29,576 nucleotides of DNA from CAYSRJ01 sp964525675. GTDB taxonomy: Bacteria > Spirochaetota > B62-G9 > DRHN01. Numbering within the stretch: position 1 is the stretch's first letter; the number at the start of each line of letters is the position of its first letter. The position numbers were made by a program, and so were the translations under genes. The stretch lies in assembly GCA_964525675.1 (NCBI GenBank), contig CAZGJW010000024.1:1-29576 (forward strand). The letters run 5' to 3'. Under the pieces are notes generated by a model that was not told the origin of the DNA, ran no database searches, and worked only from the letters and a program-made list of their open reading frames with translations. This document shows positions 22,492-29,576 of the stretch, one piece after another.

Positions 22492-23610
22492 TTGTCAGGT
22501 CAGATAATACTGAAGAGAATCGAGAACGTATTTAAGAATATACAATCATCTCGAACGGTTGAAGCCGTGCTTATCTACAACCGCGACAGCCTGGATAAAA
22601 ATTTCCTGTATATGACCGGTCTCGATAACGGAGTTTTTGAAAACTGCGGGCTTCTGTTCGTGCAAAACGGGAAAATGTATGTCTTTGCCACCGCACTCGA
22701 AGAAGAGATATTGAAAAGTCTGGAAGAAGATGCTGAAATTGTGATGTACAAAGATAAACAGGAACGGGATGATAAACTTAAATCCGCTCTATCAAACTAC
22801 AAAACTATCGGGATATCATTCGACTCCACCTCCCATTCGTTGTATCTTCATCTGAAAGAGCTTCTGGGTGATATGTACCTCGTAGATATTGGCAATGCAT
22901 TTAAAAACGCCAGGATGATAAAATCCCGGGATGAGATCGAAAAGATACAGAAGGCGTGTGATATTGCGAGTTCCGTAGCGGACGATTTTCCAAACTACCT
23001 CAAGCGGGGAGTTACGGAACTCGATCTGAGCGGTGAGATCGATTATCAGGTACGGAGGAGGGGTGCACAGGCTGCTGCGTTTCAGACCATCGTTGCATTC
23101 GGCACAAATGCAAGCAAACCGCATTACAGCGGTGCGAACGTCCCGCTCAAAGAAGGTGATATCATTCTCATCGATTTCGGCGCTACGTACAGCGGTTATG
23201 TGTCGGACATCAGCAGGACGTATCTTACAGGCAAGCCGGGTGAGGATGTACTGAAGCTGTACAACACGGTTTTGAAGGCCCAGGAAATCGCGCTTGGTAT
23301 GATCGGTAACGGTGTACAGGTTGAAAAAGTTGAAAAGGCGGTTTGCAGGTTTATCGACAGTCACGATAGTTTCAGGGGAAGGTTTATTCACAGTCTCGGC
23401 CACAGTATCGGGCTCGAGGTGCATGAGAACAGTTACCCCCAGGAAGATTTTGAAAAATCCTTCGTAGAGAACATGGTGCTGACCGTCGAGCCCGGTATAT
23501 ATCTTCCCGGACTCGGAGGCGTGCGAATAGAGGACGACATCGTTGTCGAAAAAGAATCATGTCTTATATTAACAACTGCATCCAAAGAAGCCGTAACCTA
23601 TGAAGTATAA
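22492..23610 (+). CDS. M24-family aminopeptidase (Xaa-Pro peptidase type)
   Basis: The 372-aa protein has a creatinase-like N-terminal domain (about 1-130) and a pita-bread catalytic domain. The five metal ligands are visible: Asp in LIDFGATYSGY, Asp in VSDISRTY, His in HSLGHSIGLEVHE, Glu in TVEPGIYLPG and Glu in VRIEDDIVV. This is the layout of Xaa-Pro dipeptidase/aminopeptidase P, which releases residues next to proline from peptides. The start is TTG 22492 with AAAGGA five bases upstream. The 3' end overlaps ktrB by 11 bases, which suggests translational coupling with potassium uptake genes. Confidence 0.9.
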   Translation: MSGQIILKRIENVFKNIQSSRTVEAVLIYNRDSLDKNFLYMTGLDNGVFENCGLLFVQNGKMYVFATALEEEILKSLEEDAEIVMYKDKQERDDKLKSALSNYKTIGISFDSTSHSLYLHLKELLGDMYLVDIGNAFKNARMIKSRDEIEKIQKACDIASSVADDFPNYLKRGVTELDLSGEIDYQVRRRGAQAAAFQTIVAFGTNASKPHYSGANVPLKEGDIILIDFGATYSGYVSDISRTYLTGKPGEDVLKLYNTVLKAQEIALGMIGNGVQVEKVEKAVCRFIDSHDSFRGRFIHSLGHSIGLEVHENSYPQEDFEKSFVENMVLTVEPGIYLPGLGGVRIEDDIVVEKESCLILTTASKEAVTYEV

Positions 23611-25312
23611 TATCAGAGAAAAATTATCCAATTATTTCGATCTTCTCACACTCTTTATTGAGCTCGATATTTTTATCTGGGTGCTCTTTGAGCTCAGCTT
23701 CCCCTACAGGTCCATTGATTATACGGTGGGTATTTTACTGATCGCTATTATTCTGCTCGAGCTCCTTGTGCACTTCCTTCTCGATCCAAATCCGCGTGCG
23801 TATATTGTGCGATACTGGCGCCACTACATTATTGCGGCTATTCTTATATTCAGTTACAGCAAATTCAGGGGAGTTCCTGTGGTGGATCGGTTCATTTTTC
23901 TCTATTCTCGCGGGTTTCTTTCGCTGGTAGAAGTGATCATCTTCGCAAAGTTTCTCATACAGGTGGAACGCCTGCGTCAAATATTCAGCTCGTTCAGGGT
24001 GAGCCCGGCACAGCTCATTATTGTGAGTTTTGCTACAATCATTCTCTTCGGCTCGTTTTTGCTGTATCTTCCCTATTCACGGGCGCAGGGAACCGAATTG
24101 AGGTATATCGATGCCCTGTTTACATCGACTTCGGCAGTGTGCGTAACCGGACTTATCGTGGTGAATACCGGTACTGCTTTCTCCCGAATAGGCCAGATTT
24201 TTCTTATTATGCTTATTCAGGCGGGGGGGCTTGGTATAATGACAATAGCTGCTTTTATTCAGGTTTCGCTTGGGAGTCAGATGAGCCTGTACGGCAGGTT
24301 TTCCACTGCATCGCTCCTCGATCAGGGAGATTTGAAAAATCTCTACAGTATTATCAGGGCTATTGTCGTTACTACCTTTATTCTGGAGTTCGTCGGTGTG
24401 CTGATGTTTCTTCCGTACTTCATACGTCAAATACCGGGCAGTGCGGAATCTTTGTTCCATGCGGTATTTCATTCTGTTTCAGCCTTCTGCAATGCAGGGT
24501 TTTCGCTGTACAGCGACAGTTTTATAAGAGCCGGTTCACAGGTTTGGCCGAATATCGTGCTGATCAGTCTCATTGTTTCCGGTGGACTCGGATTCACTGT
24601 TTTGCGGAATCTGGGGAGAAGGATTGTAGGGGGAGAGAGAGAACGGCTCACCGTTCAAACAAGAATCGTACTTATCACAACGATTTCACTCCTGCTCTTC
24701 GGTGCGGTTAATTTTTTCCTTTTTGAACATGATCATATTTTATCAGGGATGCGTCCGCATGAAAAATTTTTTGCTTCTCTGTTCCAATCTGTAACAGCAC
24801 GGACAGCAGGCTTCAATACCGTCAATATTGCGGGACTCAGACCGATAACGCTGTTTATGATGAGCATCCTGATGTTTATCGGCGCCTCGCCGGGTTCTAC
24901 CGGAGGGGGAATTAAAACAACCACCTTATTTATTTTGATACTTTCGATTATCACGATTCTTACGGACCAGAGATTCAATACAATATTCAGGCGCCGTATT
25001 CCGTTTCAGGTGGTGAACAGGGCCTTTGCGATACTCGTAGCGGCCATTGCACTCGTTATTTTTGGGACACTGCTTCTCGGTTTATCAGAGAAATTCACCT
25101 TCATTCAGATATATTTTGAAGCAATCTCCGCATTCGGAACGGTCGGTTTGTCGACAGGGATCACTCCGCATTTGAGTGATTTCGGTAAAATCGTAATTAT
25201 GCTCCTGATGTTTGTCGGCAGAATAGGGCCGCTTACGATGGTTCTGGCCATCAGGAATCTCCAGAGAACAAAACTCGTGACATTTCCGGAAGAACGGGTT
25301 ATGGTCGGATAA
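23600..25312 (+). CDS. ktrB: Potassium uptake channel subunit, TrkH/KtrB family, with N-terminal extension
   Basis: The 570-aa membrane protein shows the four pore-loop filter motifs of the Trk/Ktr/HKT superfamily: SAVCVTGL (about 178-185), SAFCNAGF, TARTAGFNTV and SAFGTVGLSTG. The gating-loop region with GASPGSTGGGIKTTT lies between the third and fourth. It forms a dimeric K+ (or K+/Na+) channel controlled by a cytoplasmic KtrA ring. Ordinary KtrB proteins are about 440-450 aa with the first filter near residue 70. Here about 110-130 extra residues with around four hydrophobic segments precede the pore. ktrA follows 14 bases later. ATG 23600 overlaps the peptidase stop by 11 bases. Confidence 0.9.
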   Translation: MKYNIREKLSNYFDLLTLFIELDIFIWVLFELSFPYRSIDYTVGILLIAIILLELLVHFLLDPNPRAYIVRYWRHYIIAAILIFSYSKFRGVPVVDRFIFLYSRGFLSLVEVIIFAKFLIQVERLRQIFSSFRVSPAQLIIVSFATIILFGSFLLYLPYSRAQGTELRYIDALFTSTSAVCVTGLIVVNTGTAFSRIGQIFLIMLIQAGGLGIMTIAAFIQVSLGSQMSLYGRFSTASLLDQGDLKNLYSIIRAIVVTTFILEFVGVLMFLPYFIRQIPGSAESLFHAVFHSVSAFCNAGFSLYSDSFIRAGSQVWPNIVLISLIVSGGLGFTVLRNLGRRIVGGERERLTVQTRIVLITTISLLLFGAVNFFLFEHDHILSGMRPHEKFFASLFQSVTARTAGFNTVNIAGLRPITLFMMSILMFIGASPGSTGGGIKTTTLFILILSIITILTDQRFNTIFRRRIPFQVVNRAFAILVAAIALVIFGTLLLGLSEKFTFIQIYFEAISAFGTVGLSTGITPHLSDFGKIVIMLLMFVGRIGPLTMVLAIRNLQRTKLVTFPEERVMVG

Positions 25313-25326
25313 GAGAGGAGGGGTGT

Positions 25327-26028
25327 ATGAGGCAGTTTGCGGTTTTCGGACTGGGGGTATTCGGCGTTTCTGTTGCAAGAAATCTCATGAAGGAAGGTAT
25401 GGAGGTTATTGCAATCGACGACAGTGAAAAAAATATCGAATTAATTAAAAATGTTGTAACGGAGGCTGCTATCCTCGACAGCACTAAAGAGGAAGCGCTT
25501 CGCGCGATCGATATTGGAAGGGTCGATTGCGCTATAGTATGCATAGGCGAAAACATGGAGTCGAGTATTCTAACGGCTCTGCTTTTAAAAAAGTTCGAAG
25601 TTCCGAAAATCGTAGCCCGCGCTAATTCAACACATCACCGGCAGATACTCTCGCTTCTTGGCGTCGATGAAATAATATCGCCGGAGGAGGAAATGGGGCT
25701 GCGCCTCGCACGGCGGTTGAGTTCGACGCACATTCTTCACCATCTCGACATATCCGAAGACCATACAATTGCTGAGGTCATTGTAAGCGAAGCTTTTATC
25801 GGTAAGACGATCCGTGACCTCAATCTCAGGTCCAGATACGGCGTCAATATCGTGGGTATTAAAAAGAAAATACCGCAGGTTACCGAGCAGGGAGAAAATG
25901 TATTCGTTGAAAAATATATTGATTTCCCCAGCCCGGATGATGTCATCAAGGAAGAGGATGTTCTCGTTATGGTCGGAAGTGAGCGTGCGATCTCCGAAGT
26001 TGAACGATCGGTGGAAAGGGGAGTTTAG
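25327..26028 (+). CDS. ktrA: KtrA/TrkA-type nucleotide-binding regulator of K+ uptake
   Basis: The 233-aa protein has one RCK_N domain (1-125) with the Rossmann motif FGLGVFGVSVARNL and an acidic end of strand two (VIAIDDSE), as in NAD(H)/ATP-binding KtrA. One RCK_C domain follows (about 140-225). A single RCK_N/RCK_C pair indicates the KtrA form, not the double TrkA form. It gates the KtrB channel according to nucleotide state. AGAGGAGGGG directly before ATG 25327 is a very strong ribosome binding site. It is the third gene of the peptidase-ktrB-ktrA operon, and a sensor-like gene follows 53 bases later. Confidence 0.93.
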   Translation: MRQFAVFGLGVFGVSVARNLMKEGMEVIAIDDSEKNIELIKNVVTEAAILDSTKEEALRAIDIGRVDCAIVCIGENMESSILTALLLKKFEVPKIVARANSTHHRQILSLLGVDEIISPEEEMGLRLARRLSSTHILHHLDISEDHTIAEVIVSEAFIGKTIRDLNLRSRYGVNIVGIKKKIPQVTEQGENVFVEKYIDFPSPDDVIKEEDVLVMVGSERAISEVERSVERGV

Positions 26029-26081
26029 TTCCGGCGGTTGTGTCAAATAGAAGCGGTATCAGAAGTCTGGAGGTATAAACA

Positions 26082-26846
26082 ATGCGATTGTCGTATACTA
26101 TTTTTATGAGAGCCTACAGTTTTTTTTCAATACTATTTTTTGTGTTCGGTGCTCTGGCTATTGTCGTGGGCGGTCCCGCACTTATCGTTAGTTATGCGTG
26201 GAAGGAACCGTCTATTCAATCAGCGGTATTAGTGTTTCGCGTTATAGTCATTGCCGTGTTTGGAGCCGGTTTTGTAATAAGCTCTCTTACACTTATTGTT
26301 ACGAGGCGAAGGGGATTTGTCGCATACAAGAGGATAATAGACCGGCTGTCAAATGCCCGGAGCACGCAGTTCAATCTTAATGTCACCTTTCCGGAACAGG
26401 ATGAGTTCGGCGATCTTGGAAAATGGCTCAACAGGTTTATCAGCCAGCTGAAAGATTTCGACCGCATCAAGGTCGAACGTCTCCGTGCCGCCCAGCAGAA
26501 GGTGGCGTTCCTCTCCGAGAGTATCGATAGGGGCCTTGTAATTATAAATACAGAGAACAAGATCAACTACACCAACTCACCCTTCCTCAAGCAATTCAAT
26601 ATTGGTGAGAAGACGGTACTTGGATTGCCGCTCAATAAGGTGATAGAGAATGAGGAAATCGATACTGCCCTTCAGGAAATTCATGAGAAACCGAAAAATC
26701 AGGAGCTGGATGAAATCCGGGTTAAAGCTGGTGATGTGGTTTACAAGACGAAGGTTGCGATCGTTCCGATTATCAACAGCGATGTTGCACTAATGGAGAC
26801 GATGATTATATTCGATCATATACAAAAGAAGGTGTTGCGAATATAA
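26082..26846 (+). CDS. Membrane protein with HAMP-like and PAS domains, no output domain
   Basis: The 254-aa protein has two transmembrane helices (about residues 8-38 and 46-71). A HAMP-like linker follows (RIIDRLSNARSTQFNLNVTFPEQDEFGDLGKWLNRFISQL), then a coiled coil and a PAS domain (about 147-250) with KVAFLSESIDRGLVIINTENKINYTNSPFLKQF. This is the sensory half of a histidine kinase or chemoreceptor; the protein stops at the PAS end (HIQKKVLRI) where a kinase domain would normally begin. No HisKA, GGDEF or PP2C domain is present in the next gene. It may be a stand-alone modulator, perhaps of the KtrAB system just upstream, or a truncated gene. GGAGG before ATG 26082 supports the start. 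Confidence 0.7.
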   Translation: MRLSYTIFMRAYSFFSILFFVFGALAIVVGGPALIVSYAWKEPSIQSAVLVFRVIVIAVFGAGFVISSLTLIVTRRRGFVAYKRIIDRLSNARSTQFNLNVTFPEQDEFGDLGKWLNRFISQLKDFDRIKVERLRAAQQKVAFLSESIDRGLVIINTENKINYTNSPFLKQFNIGEKTVLGLPLNKVIENEEIDTALQEIHEKPKNQELDEIRVKAGDVVYKTKVAIVPIINSDVALMETMIIFDHIQKKVLRI

Positions 26847-26886
26847 CTGCTGGGGCTTTTGCAACTGAAGCGGTCTGGGAGAAGGT

Positions 26887-26952
26887 CGGACGCAACGCGT
26901 CCGGATAACATCGGATAGAATACGCCTCAGCATCTGTAATTTTTTTACAGAT
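26887..26952 (+). promoter_or_regulatory. Two hairpins between the PAS gene and the LamG/FN3 gene
   Basis: CGGACGC (26887-26893), loop AAC, GCGTCCG (26897-26903) makes a 7-base stem. ATCTGTAA (26932-26939), loop of five Ts, TTACAGAT (26945-26952) makes an 8-base stem. A further T run follows near 26956. They may end the ktr transcript or form the leader of the next gene; neither has the full terminator form. Confidence 0.35.
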
Positions 26953-26984
26953 CATTGTTTTTTACAGGGGTCGGTACACAGGCA

Positions 26985-28562
26985 ATGAAACGGTATCTTC
27001 TATTGATGTCCAGTATCCTTTTTTTGTTCGGCGGGGTTTTATATGCGCAGACCGAACGCATCGGGAGAGCGGAGGTTCAGGAGCTCGGTTGGGGAGGGCT
27101 TGAAAAGGGCTGGGAAAACATCTTTGAAATGAAGGATGTAGAAGAAAAAAGGGGTGAGCTGTCGAGTCTCGATGTAGTTCTTGCGGATTACAGCCCGGTG
27201 CCGGATGAAAATACCGACCTTCTACTCACTTTTGACCGAAGCACTATGCACACCGTGTACGACAGTTTCCCGCATTATACCATTGGCAAAGTAGATATAT
27301 TTCCCTCGCAGAATTACAAGGAATCCATCAGAAAAGCGGCCGGGTTTCTTCGATACAGCAATATCATTGAAGTAATGCCACGTGAAGGGAGCGTCTTCCG
27401 TTCGGATACCCCCCTGAAGAGTTTTACGATCGATTTTTATCTGTACCCCACATCTATAACAAACGGTGGTTCCGTCGTTGAGTGGTACGCTCCGACTGTT
27501 GAGACCGGGGGAAACCCAACGGGCTTCAAGGCTTTTTTTAAAAACGGAAGGTTGCACTGGCTCTTTGAAAATGTATTTTATATTCGTGGTAATAAAGCCA
27601 CCGGTAGCGAAAAGGCAGTGTATGTTCTCGCAGGCGAGCTTGAAAAAACTCCTGTAAACGAGTGGCACCATCATGCCCTGCAGTACGATGCGAATTCAGG
27701 CCTGCTTACCCTTTTGTATGACAGCAGGGAGAGCAGCCTTACGTGGCTTACCGAGACCGGGAAAGAGGGGGGGACTCTTCTACAGGGCCGATTTTCCAGC
27801 TACCTGGCAGTCGAGCTTACCTTAGGCAAACAATTTTTAGGATTTATCGATAACTTTCGTATATCACGGGGCGCAGCACAGTTATACAATGGAAAGTTTA
27901 TTAATGAAGGGCAGCTCATAAGCGACGTGCTGGACCTGGGCTATCGCGGCACGAAACTCGTCAAGTTCAGGTGGGATAGCACTGAAGAAAACGGTACTGC
28001 AGTAAGATTTTTTTGCAGGATTTCAAACGATTATTTTCTGCCTACCGCCCAACCCGGTGAACTGGAGTCGTCTTTATTACCTGAAGCACGCATACCGCAA
28101 TGGATTCCCGTAAAAAACAACAGCGAGTTTCCCGCCGGCAGTTTTAGTGGCCGTTACATGCAGTGGAAAGCTGAGCTATATGGTACACGCGGTCTGTACA
28201 GCCCGTCACTTCATTCGCTCACAGTGTTTGTCGAATCGGACCCGCCTCCATCGCCTCCTACTCTAATCGAAGCCGTGCCACTGAACGGCGCTGTCAGGCT
28301 TCGCTGGGTGAAGAACAGGGAAAGCGATGTGCGGGGCTATTTGGTTTACTACGGAGATTCATCAAAAACATATTTCGGCAGAGACGCTGATCTGGGCGAT
28401 GCCCCGGTATTTGTCGGCAATACCGATACAGTTACATTAACCGGTCTGAAGAATGAGCAGGTGTACTTTATCAGTATCACCGCAGTTGACGATGCCGATC
28501 AGGAAAGCGGTTTCAGCAAGGAGTTTATTGTGAGACCTTCAGGAATATACGGAAAGAATTGA
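26985..28562 (+). CDS. Secreted LamG-like and fibronectin type III protein
   Basis: The 525-aa protein starts with a signal peptide (KRYLLLMSSILFLFGGVLYAQ). About residues 60-300 contain a LamG/concanavalin-like jelly roll: SFTIDFYLYPTSITNGG, HWLFENVFY, NEWHHHALQYDANSGLLTLLYD and FIDNFRISRGA are typical strands of that fold. A middle region of unclear fold follows. From about 430 there is one FN3 domain (PPSPPTLIEAVPLNGAVRLRW ... GYLVYYGDS ... LTGLKNEQVYFISITAVD). It is probably periplasmic or surface-exposed and binds carbohydrate or protein; no catalytic motif is visible. ATG 26985 begins the signal peptide. The ribosome binding site is weak, and the upstream in-frame TTG at 26955 is less likely. 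Confidence 0.7.
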   Translation: MKRYLLLMSSILFLFGGVLYAQTERIGRAEVQELGWGGLEKGWENIFEMKDVEEKRGELSSLDVVLADYSPVPDENTDLLLTFDRSTMHTVYDSFPHYTIGKVDIFPSQNYKESIRKAAGFLRYSNIIEVMPREGSVFRSDTPLKSFTIDFYLYPTSITNGGSVVEWYAPTVETGGNPTGFKAFFKNGRLHWLFENVFYIRGNKATGSEKAVYVLAGELEKTPVNEWHHHALQYDANSGLLTLLYDSRESSLTWLTETGKEGGTLLQGRFSSYLAVELTLGKQFLGFIDNFRISRGAAQLYNGKFINEGQLISDVLDLGYRGTKLVKFRWDSTEENGTAVRFFCRISNDYFLPTAQPGELESSLLPEARIPQWIPVKNNSEFPAGSFSGRYMQWKAELYGTRGLYSPSLHSLTVFVESDPPPSPPTLIEAVPLNGAVRLRWVKNRESDVRGYLVYYGDSSKTYFGRDADLGDAPVFVGNTDTVTLTGLKNEQVYFISITAVDDADQESGFSKEFIVRPSGIYGKN

Positions 28563-28581
28563 TTTGCTTCGCCCCCGGTTT

Positions 28582-29004
28582 TTAGATCGGTTCACCGTTC
28601 AGCCGAATCTCATAGGAAAGCTCAGCCGCTTTCCGTAGCATCTCACTCACACCGCAGTAGCGCTCCTGCGAAAGGTCGACCGCCTTTTTTACCTTGTCGG
28701 GTGGAAAGTCCTTACCTTTCAATTCGTACACCAGATGAATGCGTGTGTAGAATTTCGGGTGTTCATCACTCACTTCGGCTTCTGCCGTGACTGAAAAACC
28801 TTCGAATTCGATACGCATCTTTTTCAGTAGAGAAACCACATCCATACCGGTGCATCCGCCGAGTGAGGTGAGGAGAAGCGGTTTGGGAGTCGGCCCCTTG
28901 TTCATGCCGCCGAATTCCTTCGCAGAATCCAGTGTAATATGGTGATTGCCGACGACTGAGTCAAATGCCATCCCCGATGTCCATGTTGTCGTAACAGAAA
29001 CCAT
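28582..29004 (-). CDS. OsmC-family protein
   Basis: The 140-aa protein fits the OsmC/Ohr/YhfA superfamily. SAKEFGGMNKGPTPKPLLLTSLGGCTGMDVV carries the first redox Cys (about residue 51), and LSQERYCGVSEMLRKA carries the second (about residue 118). These two cysteines reduce organic or fatty hydroperoxides in the characterised members. The PTPKPLLLTSLGGCTGMD form is nearer to YhfA/OsmC than to Ohr. AAGGAGT before ATG 29004 (minus strand) is a good ribosome binding site. The gene converges with the LamG/FN3 gene and is divergent from the gene at 29525, with repeat copy C between. Confidence 0.87.
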   Translation of the reverse strand: MVSVTTTWTSGMAFDSVVGNHHITLDSAKEFGGMNKGPTPKPLLLTSLGGCTGMDVVSLLKKMRIEFEGFSVTAEAEVSDEHPKFYTRIHLVYELKGKDFPPDKVKKAVDLSQERYCGVSEMLRKAAELSYEIRLNGEPI

Positions 29005-29100
29005 TGCAGACTCCTTACTCTTTCATTAGAGAATAATTTTGCGAGTTTAAAACCGTACCGTATTAATCTATTCAGATGGACCGGGTCCGGCTATAAAAAT

Positions 29101-29256
29101 TATAGGCAAGTGAACTTCCAAATTTAAAGGTTCAAATCGACACTTGCCTAATGGTTTTTACCTATAGAATGTAATAATAGGTAATTGTAACATAATAAGT
29201 CAGTTGATCATAAAAAATCTGGTATAAAAACCAGAATTTTTATGGATAAAACCATG
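29101..29256 (+). repeat. Modular hairpin element, copy C (diverged core)
   Basis: Hairpin 1 has arms TAGGCAAGTG/CACTTGCCTA and a loop close to that of copy A. ATGGTTTTTACC is intact, but the core is diverged from A and B. Hairpin 2 keeps its stem (ATCTGG/CCAGAATTTTT type, one bulge) while its loop is only a few bases and lacks the roughly 25-base insert of A and B. It ends in ATGGATAAAACCAT. It lies 97 bases upstream of the OsmC-like gene. A GGACC-G-GGTCC palindrome (about 29078-29088) precedes it. Confidence 0.8.
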
Positions 29257-29343
29257 ATGTTTCGAATTGTCTGTACTCGGCTAAAAGATTTGGTTCACAA
29301 ACCATTATGTTGGATGCTATTATTCAGTGTTAAAGCGGTGTAA

Positions 29344-29357
29344 GTCCCCCGGGGGAC
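29344..29357. repeat. 14-bp GC palindrome
   Basis: GTCCCCCGGGGGAC reads the same on both strands and stands out in an AT-rich gap. Its GGGGGAC half recurs directly in front of the second 40-bp repeat (29427-29433), 12 bases before the first repeat here. It may be part of the same regulatory or mobile unit. Confidence 0.5.
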
Positions 29358-29369
29358 CGATCCTTTACA

Positions 29370-29409
29370 GGACTAGATATCATAAAGTAACTTCGCGAGA
29401 AGTTACTTA
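29370..29409 (+). repeat. 40-bp direct repeat, copy 1, containing the GTAACTT palindrome
   Basis: GGACTAGATATCATA leads into a palindrome at 29385-29408 with 10-base arms (AAGTAACTTC and GAAGTTACTT) around GCGA. As RNA this would be a hairpin closed by a GNRA-type tetraloop. An identical 40-base copy starts 61 bases downstream. The palindrome arms match those at 5027-5049 upstream of proA. Confidence 0.8.
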
Positions 29410-29430
29410 GAAGTGGTTTACGTTCCTGGG

Positions 29431-29470
29431 GGACTAGATATCATAAAGTAACTTCGCGAGAAGTTACTTA
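29431..29470 (+). repeat. 40-bp direct repeat, copy 2
   Basis: Identical to 29370-29409 over all 40 bases; palindrome at 29446-29469. The 21 bases between the copies (29410-29430) contain AGTGGTTTACG, similar to AGTGGTTTGCA just before the proA palindrome. It lies 55 bases upstream of the ATG at 29525. Confidence 0.8.
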
Positions 29471-29524
29471 AAAAAGCCTGCAGCCAATCAGCCTGGAGAC
29501 AGCGCACAATTGAGGGGTATGTAG

Positions 29525-29576
29525 ATGGCGCTCATAGAAAATTTTGAACAAACCAGAAGTTTTTTAAAGAGCCTCG
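29525..29576 (+). CDS. Start of an unidentified gene (partial)
   Basis: ATG 29525 follows GAGGGG (29512-29517) by seven bases and the frame stays open to the window edge: MALIENFEQTRSFLKSL. Seventeen residues are too few to name a family. The tandem 40-bp repeats directly upstream may regulate it. Confidence 0.5.
   Translation, partial: MALIENFEQTRSFLKSL

Noticed and set aside
29101..29160. tRNA-like signal in hairpin 1 (a GGTTCAAATC stretch and a 10-base acceptor-like stem)
   Set aside because: The T-arm cannot pair around the loop, no anticodon arm is present, and copy B lacks the T-loop motif.
29370..29470. CRISPR-like arrangement (two 40-bp repeats with a 21-bp spacer)
   Set aside because: Only two repeats, no cas gene, and the palindromic part also occurs alone upstream of proA, which fits an operator or dispersed repeat better.

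Overview
The window is a moderate-GC bacterial chromosome segment carrying mostly housekeeping and accessory metabolic genes. The gene set fits a Gram-negative-type (diderm) anaerobe or facultative anaerobe: an Rnf electron-transport complex, an RseC-like protein, a GspN-like protein, a predicted outer-membrane beta-barrel and a Do/HtrA protease. ATG, GTG and TTG starts, a DivIC-like gene downstream of proBA, and KtrAB next to membrane sensor and LamG/FN3 proteins make me think of a spirochaete or a related lineage. That is an impression and was not tested by any search. I see no rRNA or tRNA gene, no CRISPR array, no complete transposase and no prophage gene.

Layout. Positions 1-2323 hold the end of the rnf operon (rnfA tail, rnfB), an rseC-like gene and a gspN-like gene. 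Positions 2422-3693 encode a response regulator fused to a PP2C/SpoIIE phosphatase. Positions 3828-7221 are proB, proA, a DivIC/FtsB-like gene and a NUDIX hydrolase. Positions 7275-9045 are a small ribbon-helix-helix gene and a radical SAM gene, with a promoter and a candidate operator in front. Positions 9262-10832 (minus strand) are a VOC protein, a deleted amidohydrolase remnant and a DUF6062-like cysteine protein. Positions 10833-11518 are non-coding and repeat-rich. Positions 11519-14145 are htrA, a strong terminator, and an AEC transporter that has lost its N-terminus. Positions 14307-17480 are an aldo/keto reductase, a PfkB sugar kinase and a SIS-domain sugar-phosphate enzyme, facing a GH130 glycoside hydrolase/phosphorylase (17537-19003, minus). 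Positions 19254-21908 are a small unknown gene, an intact secreted DOMON protein, an outer-membrane protein and a broken DOMON/b561 gene. Positions 22492-28562 are an M24 aminopeptidase, KtrB, KtrA, a HAMP/PAS membrane protein and a LamG/FN3 secreted protein. An OsmC-like gene and the start of another gene close the window.

Functional themes are ion-motive energy conservation (Rnf), osmotic and envelope physiology (proline synthesis, K+ uptake, HtrA, outer-membrane protein) and glycan-derived sugar use (GH130, SIS, PfkB). Three genes are visibly decayed (amidohydrolase, AEC carrier, DOMON/b561).

The least ordinary signal is non-coding. A modular element of about 155-180 bp occurs three times (10943-11122 inverted, 21923-22103, 29101-29256), each time in the gap between two divergently oriented genes. 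It has a 5' hairpin whose stem carries a compensatory change, a variable core, a second hairpin with a variable loop, and complementary ATGGTTTT/AAAACCAT segments. The copies are mosaic: copy A shares its core with B but its hairpin with C. A second family, a palindrome built on GTAACTT/AAGTTAC, lies in front of proA and twice in a tandem 40-bp repeat in front of the last gene. A 14-bp inverted repeat with the same core covers the ribosome binding site of the outer-membrane protein gene.
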